Positions 36,411 to 45,217 are shown, counted from the stretch's first letter. The stretch is DNA of 64,000 nucleotides from Cupriavidus yeoncheonensis (GCF_905397275.1 NZ_CAJPUY010000017.1:101249-165248), one strand, 5' to 3'. Numbers and translations are program-made. The notes: generated by a model not told the origin, from the letters alone.

Positions 36411-37199
36411 TCAGCGCCCCTGGAACCGCGCCTCGCGGCGCTCGACGAAGGACTGGATGCCTTCCTTGAAGTCTTCCGTGGCGAAGACCTGCTCGCTCAC
36501 CTGCGGGATGACGTCGATGGCCGCCTTCTCGCCGTGCTCGATGTAAGTCAGCGCCGCCGCCTTGGTCGCGCGCAGGCCGATGGGGGCGACCTTGCAGATC
36601 AGCCGGGCGAGCTCCATCGCGCGCTCGCGGTGCCTGCCATAGGGATGGACCTCCTGGACGAAGCCGCAGCGATACGCCTCCTCTGCCGAGAACTCGTCGC
36701 ACAGAAACAGGTGGTACATCGCGTTGCCCCAACCGGTGCGCGTCAGGTAGCGGAAGTGAGCGCCGCCGAGCGGGGCGATGCCGCGCTTCGACTCAAGCTG
36801 GCAGAAGCGCGCGGTATCGGCCGCAATCACGATGTCGGAGGCGAGCATCTGCTCGATGCCGATGGTATAGGTGATGCCGTGGACGACCGAGATCAGCGGC
36901 TTGCGGCAGCGCTTCTTGAGGCCGAACGGGTCAACCTGGTCGTCCGGAATCGGCTTGGCCGTGGCATTCGGGCCGAAGAACTTCGGCATATCGAGGCCGG
37001 CCGTGGTGTGTTCGCCTGCCGGGTCCAGCACCGCCACCCACAGGTTGTCGTCGTTGTCGAACTCGGTCAGCCGCTGCGAGAGCTGCTGCATCAGTTCCGG
37101 CGTGATGGCGTTCTTCTTGGCGACGTTGTCCAGCGAAATAATCGCGATATGGTCCTCGATCGTCATGCGGACTTCGGGCGTGCCTGCTGCGTTGCTCAT
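36411..37199 (-). CDS. Enoyl-CoA hydratase
   Basis: Crotonase-fold protein of 262 aa. Both glutamates expected of hydratases are present: in TIGIEQMLASD and in CQLESKRGIAPLGG. AAGAGGAG lies 7 bases before the ATG at 37199, which decides the start over TTG/ATG codons upstream. It is flanked by a MaoC and an SDR gene on the same strand and probably performs (S)-hydration in this cluster, whereas the crotonase at 38061 looks like an isomerase. Confidence 0.87.
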   Translation of the reverse strand: MSNAAGTPEVRMTIEDHIAIISLDNVAKKNAITPELMQQLSQRLTEFDNDDNLWVAVLDPAGEHTTAGLDMPKFFGPNATAKPIPDDQVDPFGLKKRCRKPLISVVHGITYTIGIEQMLASDIVIAADTARFCQLESKRGIAPLGGAHFRYLTRTGWGNAMYHLFLCDEFSAEEAYRCGFVQEVHPYGRHRERAMELARLICKVAPIGLRATKAAALTYIEHGEKAAIDVIPQVSEQVFATEDFKEGIQSFVERREARFQGR

Positions 37200-37247
37200 G
37201 GTGTGCTCCTCTTGCATCGGAATGGTTTGGATTCGGATCGAACGTCG

Positions 37248-38030
37248 TCAGACCGCGGTCAGGCCGCCGTCGACGGCGAGGATCTGGCCGGTGATGTGCT
37301 TGCCCGCGTCGCTCGCGAACAGCAGCGCCGCGCCCTTGAGGTCGTCGTCGTCACCAATGCGCTGCAGGGGCGCCCGCTCCGACAGCTTCTCGACGCCCAC
37401 TTTCTCGATCGTCCCCCTGGTCATCTTTGACGGAAAGAATCCCGGCGCGATGGCATTGACGGTGACGCCATGCGGGCCCCATTCGCCGGCCAGCGCGCGC
37501 GTAAAGTTGACGATGGCGCCTTTGCTGGTGTTGTAGGCAATGGTCGGCTGGGCCTTGGGACCGTTGCCCTTGAGGCCGGCGATCGAGGCGAGGTTGATCA
37601 CGCGTCCGAAGCGGTTGGGAAGCATCGACAGCCGCCCGATCTTCTGCGTCAGCAGGAAGATGGAGCGCACGTTCAGGTTCATGACCTTGTCCCAGGCGGT
37701 CAGCGGGTGATCGACGGTGGTCGCGCCCCACGTGGCGCCGGCGTTGTTGACGAGGATGTCGACCTTGCCAAGGCGTTCCATCGCTTCATTGGCGAGGCGT
37801 TCCACGTCGTCCTCCACGGCGTTGTCAGCCGCGATCCAGCTTGCGTCGACGCCCAGGCCGGCCAGATGCGCCTGCGCGGATTGAAGCGCGTCCGCCTTGC
37901 GCGCCGAAATCACCACGCGGGCGCCCTGCGTGCCGAGCGCCTCGGCGATCTGCAGGCCCAGCCCGCTGGACCCTCCGGTGATGAGGGCCGTGCGGCCCTT
38001 CAGGTCGAAAAGACTTGCCACAGCAGTCAT
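37248..38030 (-). CDS. SDR family oxidoreductase
   Basis: Short-chain dehydrogenase of 260 aa: TGGSSGLGLQIAEAL near residue 19, NNAGATWGA near 95, YNTSKGA as the Tyr-Lys motif near 164, PGFFPSKMT after it. The pattern is that of gluconate-5-dehydrogenase/3-oxoacyl reductase-like SDRs often found in acyl-CoA clusters. AAGGAGA precedes the ATG. Likely oxidises the hydroxyacyl-CoA made by the adjacent hydratases. Confidence 0.87.
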   Translation of the reverse strand: MTAVASLFDLKGRTALITGGSSGLGLQIAEALGTQGARVVISARKADALQSAQAHLAGLGVDASWIAADNAVEDDVERLANEAMERLGKVDILVNNAGATWGATTVDHPLTAWDKVMNLNVRSIFLLTQKIGRLSMLPNRFGRVINLASIAGLKGNGPKAQPTIAYNTSKGAIVNFTRALAGEWGPHGVTVNAIAPGFFPSKMTRGTIEKVGVEKLSERAPLQRIGDDDDLKGAALLFASDAGKHITGQILAVDGGLTAV

Positions 38031-38060
38031 TGCCGTCTCCTTGTTGATGGGTGGAACTCG

Positions 38061-38861
38061 TTACAGCACTTCGAACTGCGTGGCGGCACCTTGCCCGCCA
38101 GCGGTCCGGACCGGCGCCCGTTGCAGGAAGCGCCGGAAGATTTCCTGTGCCTCGGGCGACCGCCGCAGGGTGTCGAACACGACCGTCTCGCGCTGGAGAC
38201 TGTCCCTGACCAGCGCCGCGGTCGCCTCGCGCACCAGTCCGCGCGTCGCCATCAGCGCCTGGCGCGGCTTGGTGGCGAGGCATCTGGCGACCGACAGCGC
38301 CTCCGCCGCGACCGTCTCCAGCGGCAGCACGCGATTGATGAGCCCCGCCCGATGGGCTTCGGCGGCGGGGATGGTGGCGGCCAGCAGCAGCCATTCGGTC
38401 GCCTTGTTGCGGCCCACCACCTGCTGCAGCAGCAGCGTGGAGGCGAATTCCGGGCACAGCCCTAGGTCGACGAACGGAAAGCGGATGCGGGCATCGTCGG
38501 AGGCGACGACGTAGTCGCAATGCAGCAGCACGGTCGCCCCGATGCCGACTGCATGCCCGCAGACGCAGGCCACCATCGGCTTGCGCAGTGCGATGACCGC
38601 GCGCAGGAACGTCGCGGCGGGCGCCTCCGGGTGTTCGGTGGCCTGCCCATTGACGAACAGGCCGAGGTCGTTGCCGCTGGTGAAGTTGCCGCCCTCGCCA
38701 TGGAGCAGCACGACGCGGACGTCGTCGCGACGGTCCGCCTCGGCGAGCGCGTCGGCGAGCGCCGAATACATCTGCGCGGTGAGCGCGTTCTTCTTCGCCG
38801 GCCGGTTCATCGCCACGACCAGCACGCCGTTGTCCAGGTGCAGCAACACGTCTGCCGTCAT
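38061..38861 (-). CDS. Crotonase family enoyl-CoA isomerase-like protein
   Basis: Crotonase-fold protein of 266 aa with NFTSGNDL and CGHAVGIGATVLLHCD. The hydratase glutamates are missing (Thr and Val at those sites), but LGLCPEFASTLLL carries the Glu used by Delta3-Delta2-enoyl-CoA isomerases (PECI type). GAAGGAGAG precedes the ATG. It is the first gene of the minus-strand cluster, 127 bases downstream of the response regulator gene. Suggests that unsaturated chains are processed. Confidence 0.85.
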   Translation of the reverse strand: MTADVLLHLDNGVLVVAMNRPAKKNALTAQMYSALADALAEADRRDDVRVVLLHGEGGNFTSGNDLGLFVNGQATEHPEAPAATFLRAVIALRKPMVACVCGHAVGIGATVLLHCDYVVASDDARIRFPFVDLGLCPEFASTLLLQQVVGRNKATEWLLLAATIPAAEAHRAGLINRVLPLETVAAEALSVARCLATKPRQALMATRGLVREATAALVRDSLQRETVVFDTLRRSPEAQEIFRRFLQRAPVRTAGGQGAATQFEVL

Positions 38862-38988
38862 CGTTCTCTCCTTCGTTCCGACTCGTGTGGAGTCGTGCCG
38901 TTGAAGAGAGTTTGGACGTCCGGCGCGAATCCGGCTGTCGGAACCGGCTCTGCGCCTTGTCAGCGTTTTCTGAAGCTGAGGGTCGCGC

Positions 38989-39621
38989 TCAGTCGATCAA
39001 CCGATGTTCGACGGCATAGCGCGCCAGCTCGGCGTTGCTGGCGACGCCGATCTTTTTCAGCACGCGTGAGCGATAGGTGCTCACGGTCTTCACGCTCAGG
39101 AACATCTGCCGGCCGATCTCGGTCAGGCGGACCCCGCGCACGATCAGCAGCATGATCTCGTACTCGCGCGACGACAGTAGCCGGTGCGGCGCCGCGTCGC
39201 CGACCCGATCGAAGCCGTCGAGCAGGCAGCTGGCGACGGCGGGCGTCATGTAGCGCTTGCCCTTCGACACATTGCGGATCGAATCGACCAGTTCGATCGC
39301 GTCCATGTCCTTGGTGACATAGCCGGACGCGCCGGCCTGGAAGGCGCGCAGTGCGTACTGCTCGGCCGGGTACATGCGCAGCACGACCACCGGCATCGCG
39401 GGGCGCTCGGCGCGCAGCGAGGGCAGCATCTCCAGGCCGCCGCGGCCCGGCATGCTGACATCGAGCAGCGCCACGTCGAAGTGCTGCTCGCGCAGGCGGC
39501 CAAGGGCTTCGCTCGCATCGCCGGCTTCGGCCACGACATCGAAGCCGTCCTGCTCGGCAAGCAAGCGTTTGAGGCCCTGGCGAAAGATGGTGTGGTCGTC
39601 GATCAGCAGCAGGCGAATCAT
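38989..39621 (-). CDS. NarL/FixJ-type response regulator
   Basis: Response regulator of 210 aa: receiver domain with acidic pair Asp8/Asp9, phosphoacceptor Asp54 (LLDVSMPG) and Lys104 (YVTKD), then a LuxR-type HTH (LSSREYEIMLLIVRGVRLTEIGRQMFLSVKTVSTYRSRVLKKIG, in sense). The conserved Ser/Thr that switches conformation after phosphorylation is Arg82 here (VVLRMYP). The ATG overlaps the stop of the histidine kinase gene by 4 bases, so the two are made together. It resembles UvrY/BvgA in outline. The acyl-CoA cluster downstream on the same strand is a candidate target. Confidence 0.9.
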   Translation of the reverse strand: MIRLLLIDDHTIFRQGLKRLLAEQDGFDVVAEAGDASEALGRLREQHFDVALLDVSMPGRGGLEMLPSLRAERPAMPVVVLRMYPAEQYALRAFQAGASGYVTKDMDAIELVDSIRNVSKGKRYMTPAVASCLLDGFDRVGDAAPHRLLSSREYEIMLLIVRGVRLTEIGRQMFLSVKTVSTYRSRVLKKIGVASNAELARYAVEHRLID

Positions 39622-40799
39622 CTTTGTCCTCCGTCGATGGGAATGCCTGGGTTGGCGTACTTGTTGGTGTCCTGGTCGAGGACGGCGGACGTGACCGGCA
39701 CGCCGAGCCGCAGGCACGCGCCGCAGCGGGGTCCGGTGTCGAGAACGAGCGTGCCGTCGAGCTCGCGTGCGCGTTCCCGCATGCCCAGCAGGCCGAGATG
39801 GCCGTCAGCCGCAACGTGATCGAGGTCGAAGCCGAGGCCATTGTCCGAGATTTCCAGCACCAGGCGATCGGCCGCCCAGTCAAGGCTCACGGTGACTTCG
39901 GTGGCTTTCGAATGCCTTGCGACGTTGGTGAGCGCTTCCTGGAAGATCCGGTAAATGCCGATCTCACGGTTGCGTTCCATGCTTCGCGCGGTGCCCGTGG
40001 TGCGATAGCGCGTGGCGATGCCGTAGCGCCGCTCAAAGCGGTCGAGGTCGAGGCACAGCGTGTCTTGCAGGCCCAGGTGGTCGAGCGCGCCCGGGCGAAG
40101 CCCTTCGGAAATGACGCGCACGGTTTCGATGGTCTCCTGCGTGAGCTGGAGGGTCTGGGCTGCGGTCAGCGCCAGCGTGGCGAGCGCCGGCGCCACCGCG
40201 CCACCTTGCCGCGCCCGTGGCGCACGACCGCGGTCCAGCGCCTCGATGCCCCGCGACAGCCGCGACAGGTCAAACTTGATCGCCGTCAGCATCCCGCCGA
40301 TCACGTCGTGCAGCTCGCGCGCCACGCGGTGGCGCTCGTTCTCGCGGACGTTGTTGGCGCTTGCGATCAGTTCCTGCAGACGTTCGCTAGCCTCGACCAG
40401 CTCGGCGCGTTGCCGCTCGCGCTCGGTAGTGTCGATGCTGAGCCCGACGATCGCGGGGCGGCCGCGGAAGATCACGCGCGTGCCATGGATCTCGAAGGAG
40501 CCTGGGTTGCGGGATGAGGTCCGGCGAATGACGAACAGCTCGGAAGCGCCAACGCCGCTGATCTGGCGCTCGTACCGGGCCATCAGCGCCTCGCGCTGCG
40601 AAGGGTTGGCCACGTCGCGAAGCCGGGCGCCGAGCAACTTCTCGCGCCTGAGACCACACATGCGCGCGAAGGTCTCGTTGACATAGCGGAAGCGGCCGTC
40701 CTGCAGGATGTAGATGCCGGCGATGGACTGCTCGACGATTCCCTTGAAGGGAACCTCGTAGTCGTTCAGGTCAACGTTCATCTCGTCCAGCTCGGCCAT
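39618..40799 (-). CDS. PAS-containing sensor histidine kinase (NarX/DegS type)
   Basis: Cytoplasmic kinase of 393 aa without membrane segments. A PAS domain spans about residues 18-125 (SIAGIYILQDGRFRYVNETFARMCG in sense), then the HisKA_3 dimerisation domain with phospho-His164 in RELHDVIGGML, and a HATPase domain with NVARHSKA and DNGLGFD. Start chosen at ATG 40799; a further ATG lies at 40781. It is divergent from a TetR gene with 90 bases between. A soluble PAS sensor suggests an internal cue such as redox or a metabolite. Confidence 0.88.
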   Translation of the reverse strand: MAELDEMNVDLNDYEVPFKGIVEQSIAGIYILQDGRFRYVNETFARMCGLRREKLLGARLRDVANPSQREALMARYERQISGVGASELFVIRRTSSRNPGSFEIHGTRVIFRGRPAIVGLSIDTTERERQRAELVEASERLQELIASANNVRENERHRVARELHDVIGGMLTAIKFDLSRLSRGIEALDRGRAPRARQGGAVAPALATLALTAAQTLQLTQETIETVRVISEGLRPGALDHLGLQDTLCLDLDRFERRYGIATRYRTTGTARSMERNREIGIYRIFQEALTNVARHSKATEVTVSLDWAADRLVLEISDNGLGFDLDHVAADGHLGLLGMRERARELDGTLVLDTGPRCGACLRLGVPVTSAVLDQDTNKYANPGIPIDGGQR

Positions 40800-40889
40800 G
40801 GCGGCTACTTGCCATTGTGAATGATGATTGTCATGCTGGAGAATGACGGGCACAATGCAGAAAGTCAAGAAAAACCACGGGATCTGACG

Positions 40890-41456
40890 ATGGGCCACTC
40901 ACAAGCGGACAAAGCGCAAAGCAGAGAGCGCATCCTGGAACAGGCCGCGGAGCAGATTCGGGATGGCGGGCTCGAGTCCGTCAGCGTCGGCAAGCTGATG
41001 CGCAGCGCCAACCTGACGCACGGCGGCTTCTATGGGCATTTCGCATCGCGCTCCGACCTGCTGCTGCACGCGCTCGAACGCGCGCTCGATGCCGGGAGTG
41101 CGGCGTTCGATGCGAGGAACGGGAAGGGATCGGTCGAGTACAGCGCGACGGTACGCAGCTACCTGAGCCGCAAGCACCGCGACGCGCGCACGACCGGATG
41201 CGCGATCGCCGCGCTGGCGGGCGACGTGGCGCGCGCCGACGAGGCGGCGCGCGAGGCGATGTCGGCCCACATCGAACGGTTCATCGGCCGGGTGGACACC
41301 GCGCTGGGCGGAGACGATCCGGACAAGGCCGTGTTCGCGGTCAGCGCCATGATCGGGGCTCTGGTGGTGTCTCGGGTGATGGCCGACGAAAAGCGCGCCG
41401 ACGCAGTGCTGGCCGCTGCGAAGCGGGAGTTGCTCGCTATCCAGCAGAAGGAATGA
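40890..41456 (+). CDS. TetR family transcriptional regulator
   Basis: TetR-type repressor of 188 aa: HTH in residues 10-55 (RERILEQAAEQIRDGGLESVSVGKLMRSANLTHGGFYGHFASRSDLLLHAL in sense), ligand-binding helices after it. The C-terminal ATTGCAIAALAGDVAR-like stretch is shared by the AcrR/YcdC-like group with NfxB-type ligands. Divergent from the sensor kinase gene; the only close target candidates are itself and that two-component system. Confidence 0.87.
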   Translation: MGHSQADKAQSRERILEQAAEQIRDGGLESVSVGKLMRSANLTHGGFYGHFASRSDLLLHALERALDAGSAAFDARNGKGSVEYSATVRSYLSRKHRDARTTGCAIAALAGDVARADEAAREAMSAHIERFIGRVDTALGGDDPDKAVFAVSAMIGALVVSRVMADEKRADAVLAAAKRELLAIQQKE

Positions 41457-41488
41457 GCCACGCCGCCGCGATCAAGACCGTCCACAGG

Positions 41489-41995
41489 TCACCGGGGTTG
41501 CTCATGGACAATGGTTAGCGTAGCGACCCTGGCTCCTGCCTCGCGTACTTCGAGGTCATGCTGGCACAAGGGGCCAAGCTGTCGATGCCGCACCGGCGAA
41601 ACCGTCAGGGCTTCCCGCACCCCGGTACTCGGCCCAAAGTCCAGGAAATAGCGGATGGTGAGCCATGCCGGACCGAATGCCGCTTCTCGCCGAGAGTACT
41701 GGTCGCATAGCCGGGCCACCGCCAGGCACTGCGCGAAGGTGTCGTCTTGCCCTGTCGCAAACGGCAGCATTCCGTTACGCCATGGCATGTAGCTGTTTGA
41801 CGGTAGCTCGCCATCCAGGACAATATGCGCGCTGCCAACGATAGCCCCCGCCTGCCTGAGCTCGGCCAGCCACCGCTGCTGCCGACCGTCCCCATGCTTC
41901 AGACATGCATCGACGTCGCATCCGCCCTTATGCAATGGCCTGCCAACGTGGGCCGTCAGCGAGACTGGGCTGAGTGCACCGCACGTCGAAGTCAT
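41489..41995 (-). CDS. Hypothetical protein
   Basis: Open frame for 168 aa, convergent with the TetR gene. I do not recognise it. The last third (RYFLDFGPSTGVREALTVSPV, then HDLEVREAGARVATLTIVHE) has alternating strands like the end of a hot-dog thioesterase domain, but no catalytic motif is visible and the N-terminal part has no family look. No strong ribosome site precedes the ATG at 41995. It may be a real gene or a decayed one. Confidence 0.4.
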   Translation of the reverse strand: MTSTCGALSPVSLTAHVGRPLHKGGCDVDACLKHGDGRQQRWLAELRQAGAIVGSAHIVLDGELPSNSYMPWRNGMLPFATGQDDTFAQCLAVARLCDQYSRREAAFGPAWLTIRYFLDFGPSTGVREALTVSPVRHRQLGPLCQHDLEVREAGARVATLTIVHEQPR

Positions 41996-42565
41996 TACAG
42001 ACCCTAGCAGTAATTCCGCCACACCCGGCTGTCCGAGGGTCGCGCGTGGCGCCTGCCCTCGTTGTGCGATTCGCGAAGTTTCCCTAGACGCTCGTGGACC
42101 GGACGACGTGCAATCCATTTCTCCCTCCTGCACTGTTGCAGGCGCCGCCAAGGCGCCTGCTGGACTTCACTATAGCGAGGCGCTATCTGGAAGAGCGATG
42201 TCGGGAGAAATAGGGAAAAATCTGACACGGATTCGTCGTCAATGCGTATTCGACAACGACACGGGCATGAGGACGGGCAAGCAGCGCCGGGCGTTGCAAG
42301 CCTCGACAGCGTGGGATTGACAGCGCCCTGGGTATGATGCGCCCCGGGAACGACGGACGGTTTCGGGCGGAACACCTCACGAACAGCGCGAAGAAAGCGA
42401 AGACCGTTGTACCTTGAAAGCGGTCGTTAGCCGGATGAGAGGGCGAACGGCAGAGAGGGGTCGGCTACGGTCCTTCCTCCTCAGGGACCGAACGGCGGTT
42501 CAACGGTGCCGAAACTGGCACCGCAAATCCAGACGTTGGATCAGGTCGCCGAGATAGGATCACGG
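41996..42565. other. Gap without recognised gene
   Basis: About 570 bases without a supported gene. It holds a perfect 9-bp inverted repeat GCAGGCGCC / GGCGCCTGC (42138-42160, 5-base loop) and, at about 42469-42491, CGGTCC / GGACCG. Base composition is lower in GC than the neighbours. No RNA gene could be recognised. Confidence 0.5.
42138..42160. terminator. Strong hairpin in gene gap
   Basis: Perfect 9-bp inverted repeat with loop GCCAA, upstream of the hypothetical gene at 41489-41995 on the minus strand. No T-run on either side; role uncertain. Confidence 0.35.
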
Positions 42566-42787
42566 TTACGGCCACTGGCTGAACGCAATCAGTGCGGCCG
42601 CACCGCGGCCTCGGACACATACGTCATCACAGTAGTCGACCACCGCGTCCGGTGCGAAGTTGCCTTCGACCACGGCATCACGATCCGCAAGCGCGTCTGC
42701 ATCACCTATTCCCAGGCCCACCGCCGCGCCAATCGCGATGCCGACGCCGACCACCGCCACCGCCCCTAACAGCCGACTACGCTTCAT
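42566..42787 (-). CDS. Small exported or membrane protein
   Basis: Predicted product of 73 aa: Lys-Arg start, then one long Gly/Ala/Val-rich hydrophobic segment (LLGAVAVVGVGIAIGAAVGL) with small-residue periodicity, and a short acidic tail with two Cys (DYCDDVC). GGAG lies 7 bases before the ATG. No known domain. Either a secreted small protein with a signal peptide or a single-span membrane protein. Confidence 0.5.
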   Translation of the reverse strand: MKRSRLLGAVAVVGVGIAIGAAVGLGIGDADALADRDAVVEGNFAPDAVVDYCDDVCVRGRGAAALIAFSQWP

Positions 42788-42999
42788 CGCCGTCTCCGTC
42801 CGCCTATCTTGAGGCTTGTGACGGGATAGTAGTCACTGAAGGAGGCGGCCACTTCGTCAATGCGGACTAAGTGGAATCCCGTACAGGATGTTCTTCAGGA
42901 GGGGCGCCCGGTATTCAAAAAATCCGCCACATCTCGCGGCAACCCTATGCTTTTGCTGGAATTTTCAGCACTTCGGCACCAGTTTTACGCAGAAGGCTC

Positions 43000-43320
43000 T
43001 TATCCGACCCGGAAAAACTCCACCGACTGCCCCGCATTGACCGCCCGCTTGAGCCACGACCGCATCTCGCCCTGCCCGTCCCAGGTCAGCCCTTCCGCGT
43101 TGCGGTAGCAGGAGACCGCGCCAAAGCGGGGGCTGACTAAGCGGCAAGGCGGCGCCCTTCTTCTCCGGCGATGGAGGGCTGGCCTCAGCGTCCAGATCCC
43201 AGCCCAGGCTTTCCAGTCGGCGCAACGCCGGATAGGGGTCATCGTACTTTCCGTGAAAAAAATGGCGGTAGCAGACCGCAATCCCGCCTGTAGTAACGCT
43301 TCTCAGAGCAATGAATCCCT
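43000..43320 (-). pseudogene. H-NS-like DNA-binding fragment, probably frameshifted
   Basis: The end of this frame reads SCYRNAEGLTWDGQGEMRSWL then VEFFRVG, matching the C-terminal DNA-binding motif of H-NS family proteins (Tyr-Arg-x-x-x-Gly-x-Thr-Trp-x-Gly-x-Gly-x-x-x-x-Trp). Upstream, protein-like sequence (FFHGKYDDPYPALRRLESLGWDLDAE) is in another frame; the switch falls near a run of five G (plus strand, about 43128-43132). Either a decayed gene, a sequencing slip, or a short 93-aa product starting at 43281. Confidence 0.4.
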
Positions 43321-43439
43321 TGGCGCCAGCGTATTTGCAAGCTCTTGATAGATAAGCCGTTTCCAGTGCATGCCGCCAGAAAATGGACGGAAAGTACGAT
43401 GACCCCGAGAAGCCGGCGCGTTTCCGCCCCGTGCGCGCT

Positions 43440-44627
43440 TCAGTCCGCGCGCGGATGTGCGAGGAAAAACCGCAGCATTTCCGCACTGGCGTCGGGTCCC
43501 TTCGGATCGGTGTAGGTGCCGCTGCGGCTGCCGCCCGACCACGCATGTCCGGCACCGTGGATCACCCAGTACTGGGCATCGATGCCGGCAGGCGTCGTGA
43601 TCCTGTGCCGCGTGTAGTCGCGGCCCGCGCGCACGGTCTCGCGTTGCTTGTCCGTGCGCGCTTCGCCTTGCTCGAAAGGTGCCACCAGCCGGCTGCCGTT
43701 GGATGGGTGCACGGTCTTGTCGGCATCGCCATGGAACACGATCATCGGTCGGCTCGGCGCCATCAGCGGCACGCCGGCCCTTGACCTGCCGACGCCCTTG
43801 CCGCCCCGCATCGCGCCCAGCGCGGACGGCAGGTCGTGCGCGCAGCCCGCGGGCAAGCCCGAATGGATACCCGCCGCCGCGAACAGTCCGGGATAGCGCT
43901 GGATCAGCACTGCCGCCATCGCTCCGCCGGCGGAGAGGCCGGCCACGTAGACGCGCCGGGTGTCGATGCCGTGGCTGGCGATGACCTCGCGCGTCATGCC
44001 GGCGATCAGCGAGGGCTCGCCCCGCTCGGCTTGCTGGTCACCCGGCCGGAACCAGTTCCAACACTTCGATGCGTTGGCGTCGGCGGGCTGGATCGGGTAC
44101 AGCACGACAAAGCCGACCCTGTCGGCGAGTTCGTTCATGCGGGTGCCGGCGGCAAAGTCGTCGGCGTCCTGCGTGCATCCATGCAGCATCACGACCAGCG
44201 GCATCGGCTTGCTGTGCCTGCCGGCCGGCATGTAGAGCTTGTACGAGCGGCTGCCCGCGTGGTTTGCGAAGGTCCGCTGGCTGAAGTGCCCGGCCTGCGC
44301 GGTCGCACTCGCGAGCGGGGATTGTGGAGCAGGTGCGCGCGCCGCTGCGCTGTCCGGGCCTGCGGCATCGGTGCCGCGGGCATGCACCGCGGCGGCATCG
44401 GCGGGTTCACCGGCGACAGCGCCGGTCTGGGCCGCAGCCTTGTCGTGCGTCAGCAGGCGTTCAACCACCTGTGCAGGCATCGGCGCCGCCGTAGCGGCTC
44501 TCACTTCCACGGACGAATGCCGGCGCAGTGCCCGCTGGATGGCCTCGGTGGCCTCCATCGGGCCTGCGGTCTGCAGCAACTGCATGGCCTCATGCATCGA
44601 GGCGAGGAACGCGTCATTCATTTTCAT
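43440..44627 (-). CDS. PHB depolymerase family esterase
   Basis: Alpha/beta hydrolase of 395 aa. Catalytic triad: Ser232 in the lipase box GLSAGG, Asp301 in HGDAD and His361 in GAGHAWSGG; the oxyanion segment is VVMLHGCTQDADDF near residue 146. The first 110 residues are Ala-rich, low-complexity and precede the hydrolase domain; no clear signal peptide, so it is probably intracellular. The family cleaves polyhydroxyalkanoate, feruloyl or acetylxylan esters. It lies 51 bases downstream of a ribbon-helix-helix regulator gene on the same strand. Confidence 0.88.
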   Translation of the reverse strand: MKMNDAFLASMHEAMQLLQTAGPMEATEAIQRALRRHSSVEVRAATAAPMPAQVVERLLTHDKAAAQTGAVAGEPADAAAVHARGTDAAGPDSAAARAPAPQSPLASATAQAGHFSQRTFANHAGSRSYKLYMPAGRHSKPMPLVVMLHGCTQDADDFAAGTRMNELADRVGFVVLYPIQPADANASKCWNWFRPGDQQAERGEPSLIAGMTREVIASHGIDTRRVYVAGLSAGGAMAAVLIQRYPGLFAAAGIHSGLPAGCAHDLPSALGAMRGGKGVGRSRAGVPLMAPSRPMIVFHGDADKTVHPSNGSRLVAPFEQGEARTDKQRETVRAGRDYTRHRITTPAGIDAQYWVIHGAGHAWSGGSRSGTYTDPKGPDASAEMLRFFLAHPRAD

Positions 44628-44678
44628 GCTTGTATCCAGGCAACCTGGCGAACCAGGGGGCGGCGAAATTGCCGCGAA

Positions 44679-45113
44679 CTACCGTATGCGCCCGGCCAGT
44701 GCAGCCTTGACTGCGGCTGGCGCGTGAAAGGCGCCCAGCACCACGATGGATTCGATGGTCGCCAGCGCAAGCTCCGGACTGACATCCGAGGCAATGCTGG
44801 CCAGTCCCAGCACATGGATATCGAGTCTTTCATTGGCCGCGCGCACAGCTTCCAGGTCCTTCTTCGTGAAGTGCTGCAGCCCGAGTACCAACGCCCGACG
44901 GCTCACCGTTTCCTGGATGACCACCGCATGCGCGGCGAGCTGGTTCCGGATGGCGGTCCGGATCAGGTCTGAGCGGTTCGAGTAAAAGCCCTCTTCGACC
45001 AGCAGGTCGATCTGCCCGAGGTCTACCGGTCCGAGGTTGATGGTGATTTTTTCCGTATCACCTGCCTTCGGTTTGTTCGTCTGCTGTGCCGCATCGGTTT
45101 TGTGAGAGGTCAT
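44679..45113 (-). CDS. Ribbon-helix-helix (CopG-type) regulator
   Basis: Predicted product of 144 aa. An N-terminal RHH DNA-binding domain follows a polar leader: EKITINLGPVDLGQIDLLVEE then GFYSNRSDLIRTAIRNQL, with the strand and the Ser-Arg-Ser-Asp turn typical of CopG/NikR folds. The C-terminal 80 residues (RRALVLGLQHFTKKDLE onward) look like a helical extension of unknown role. Start is ATG 45113; a TTG at 45134 is in frame. An array of ACCATCC repeats 50-100 bases upstream is its probable operator. The esterase gene follows and is probably co-regulated. Confidence 0.8.
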   Translation of the reverse strand: MTSHKTDAAQQTNKPKAGDTEKITINLGPVDLGQIDLLVEEGFYSNRSDLIRTAIRNQLAAHAVVIQETVSRRALVLGLQHFTKKDLEAVRAANERLDIHVLGLASIASDVSPELALATIESIVVLGAFHAPAAVKAALAGRIR

Positions 45114-45166
45114 TTCGTCATTAAGCGTTGGCAAGCGATGGAAGCACCGGTCAGATCACCTAATAG

Positions 45167-45217
45167 ACCATCCCCCAACCATCCATACACCATCCATATA
45201 CCATCCACATGGATGGT
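45167..45217. promoter_or_regulatory. Iterated ACCATCC operator, 11-base period
   Basis: ACCATCC starts at 45167, 45178, 45189 and 45200, exactly one helical turn apart, and its inverse GGATGGT lies at 45211-45217. The last pair forms a perfect 7-4-7 palindrome. It lies upstream of the minus-strand RHH gene and is a likely cooperative binding array for that protein. Confidence 0.75.

Noticed and set aside
42108..42320. Plus-strand 70-codon frame in the gap before the small exported protein
   Set aside because: Spans a strong hairpin, lacks a ribosome site and has no protein-like pattern.
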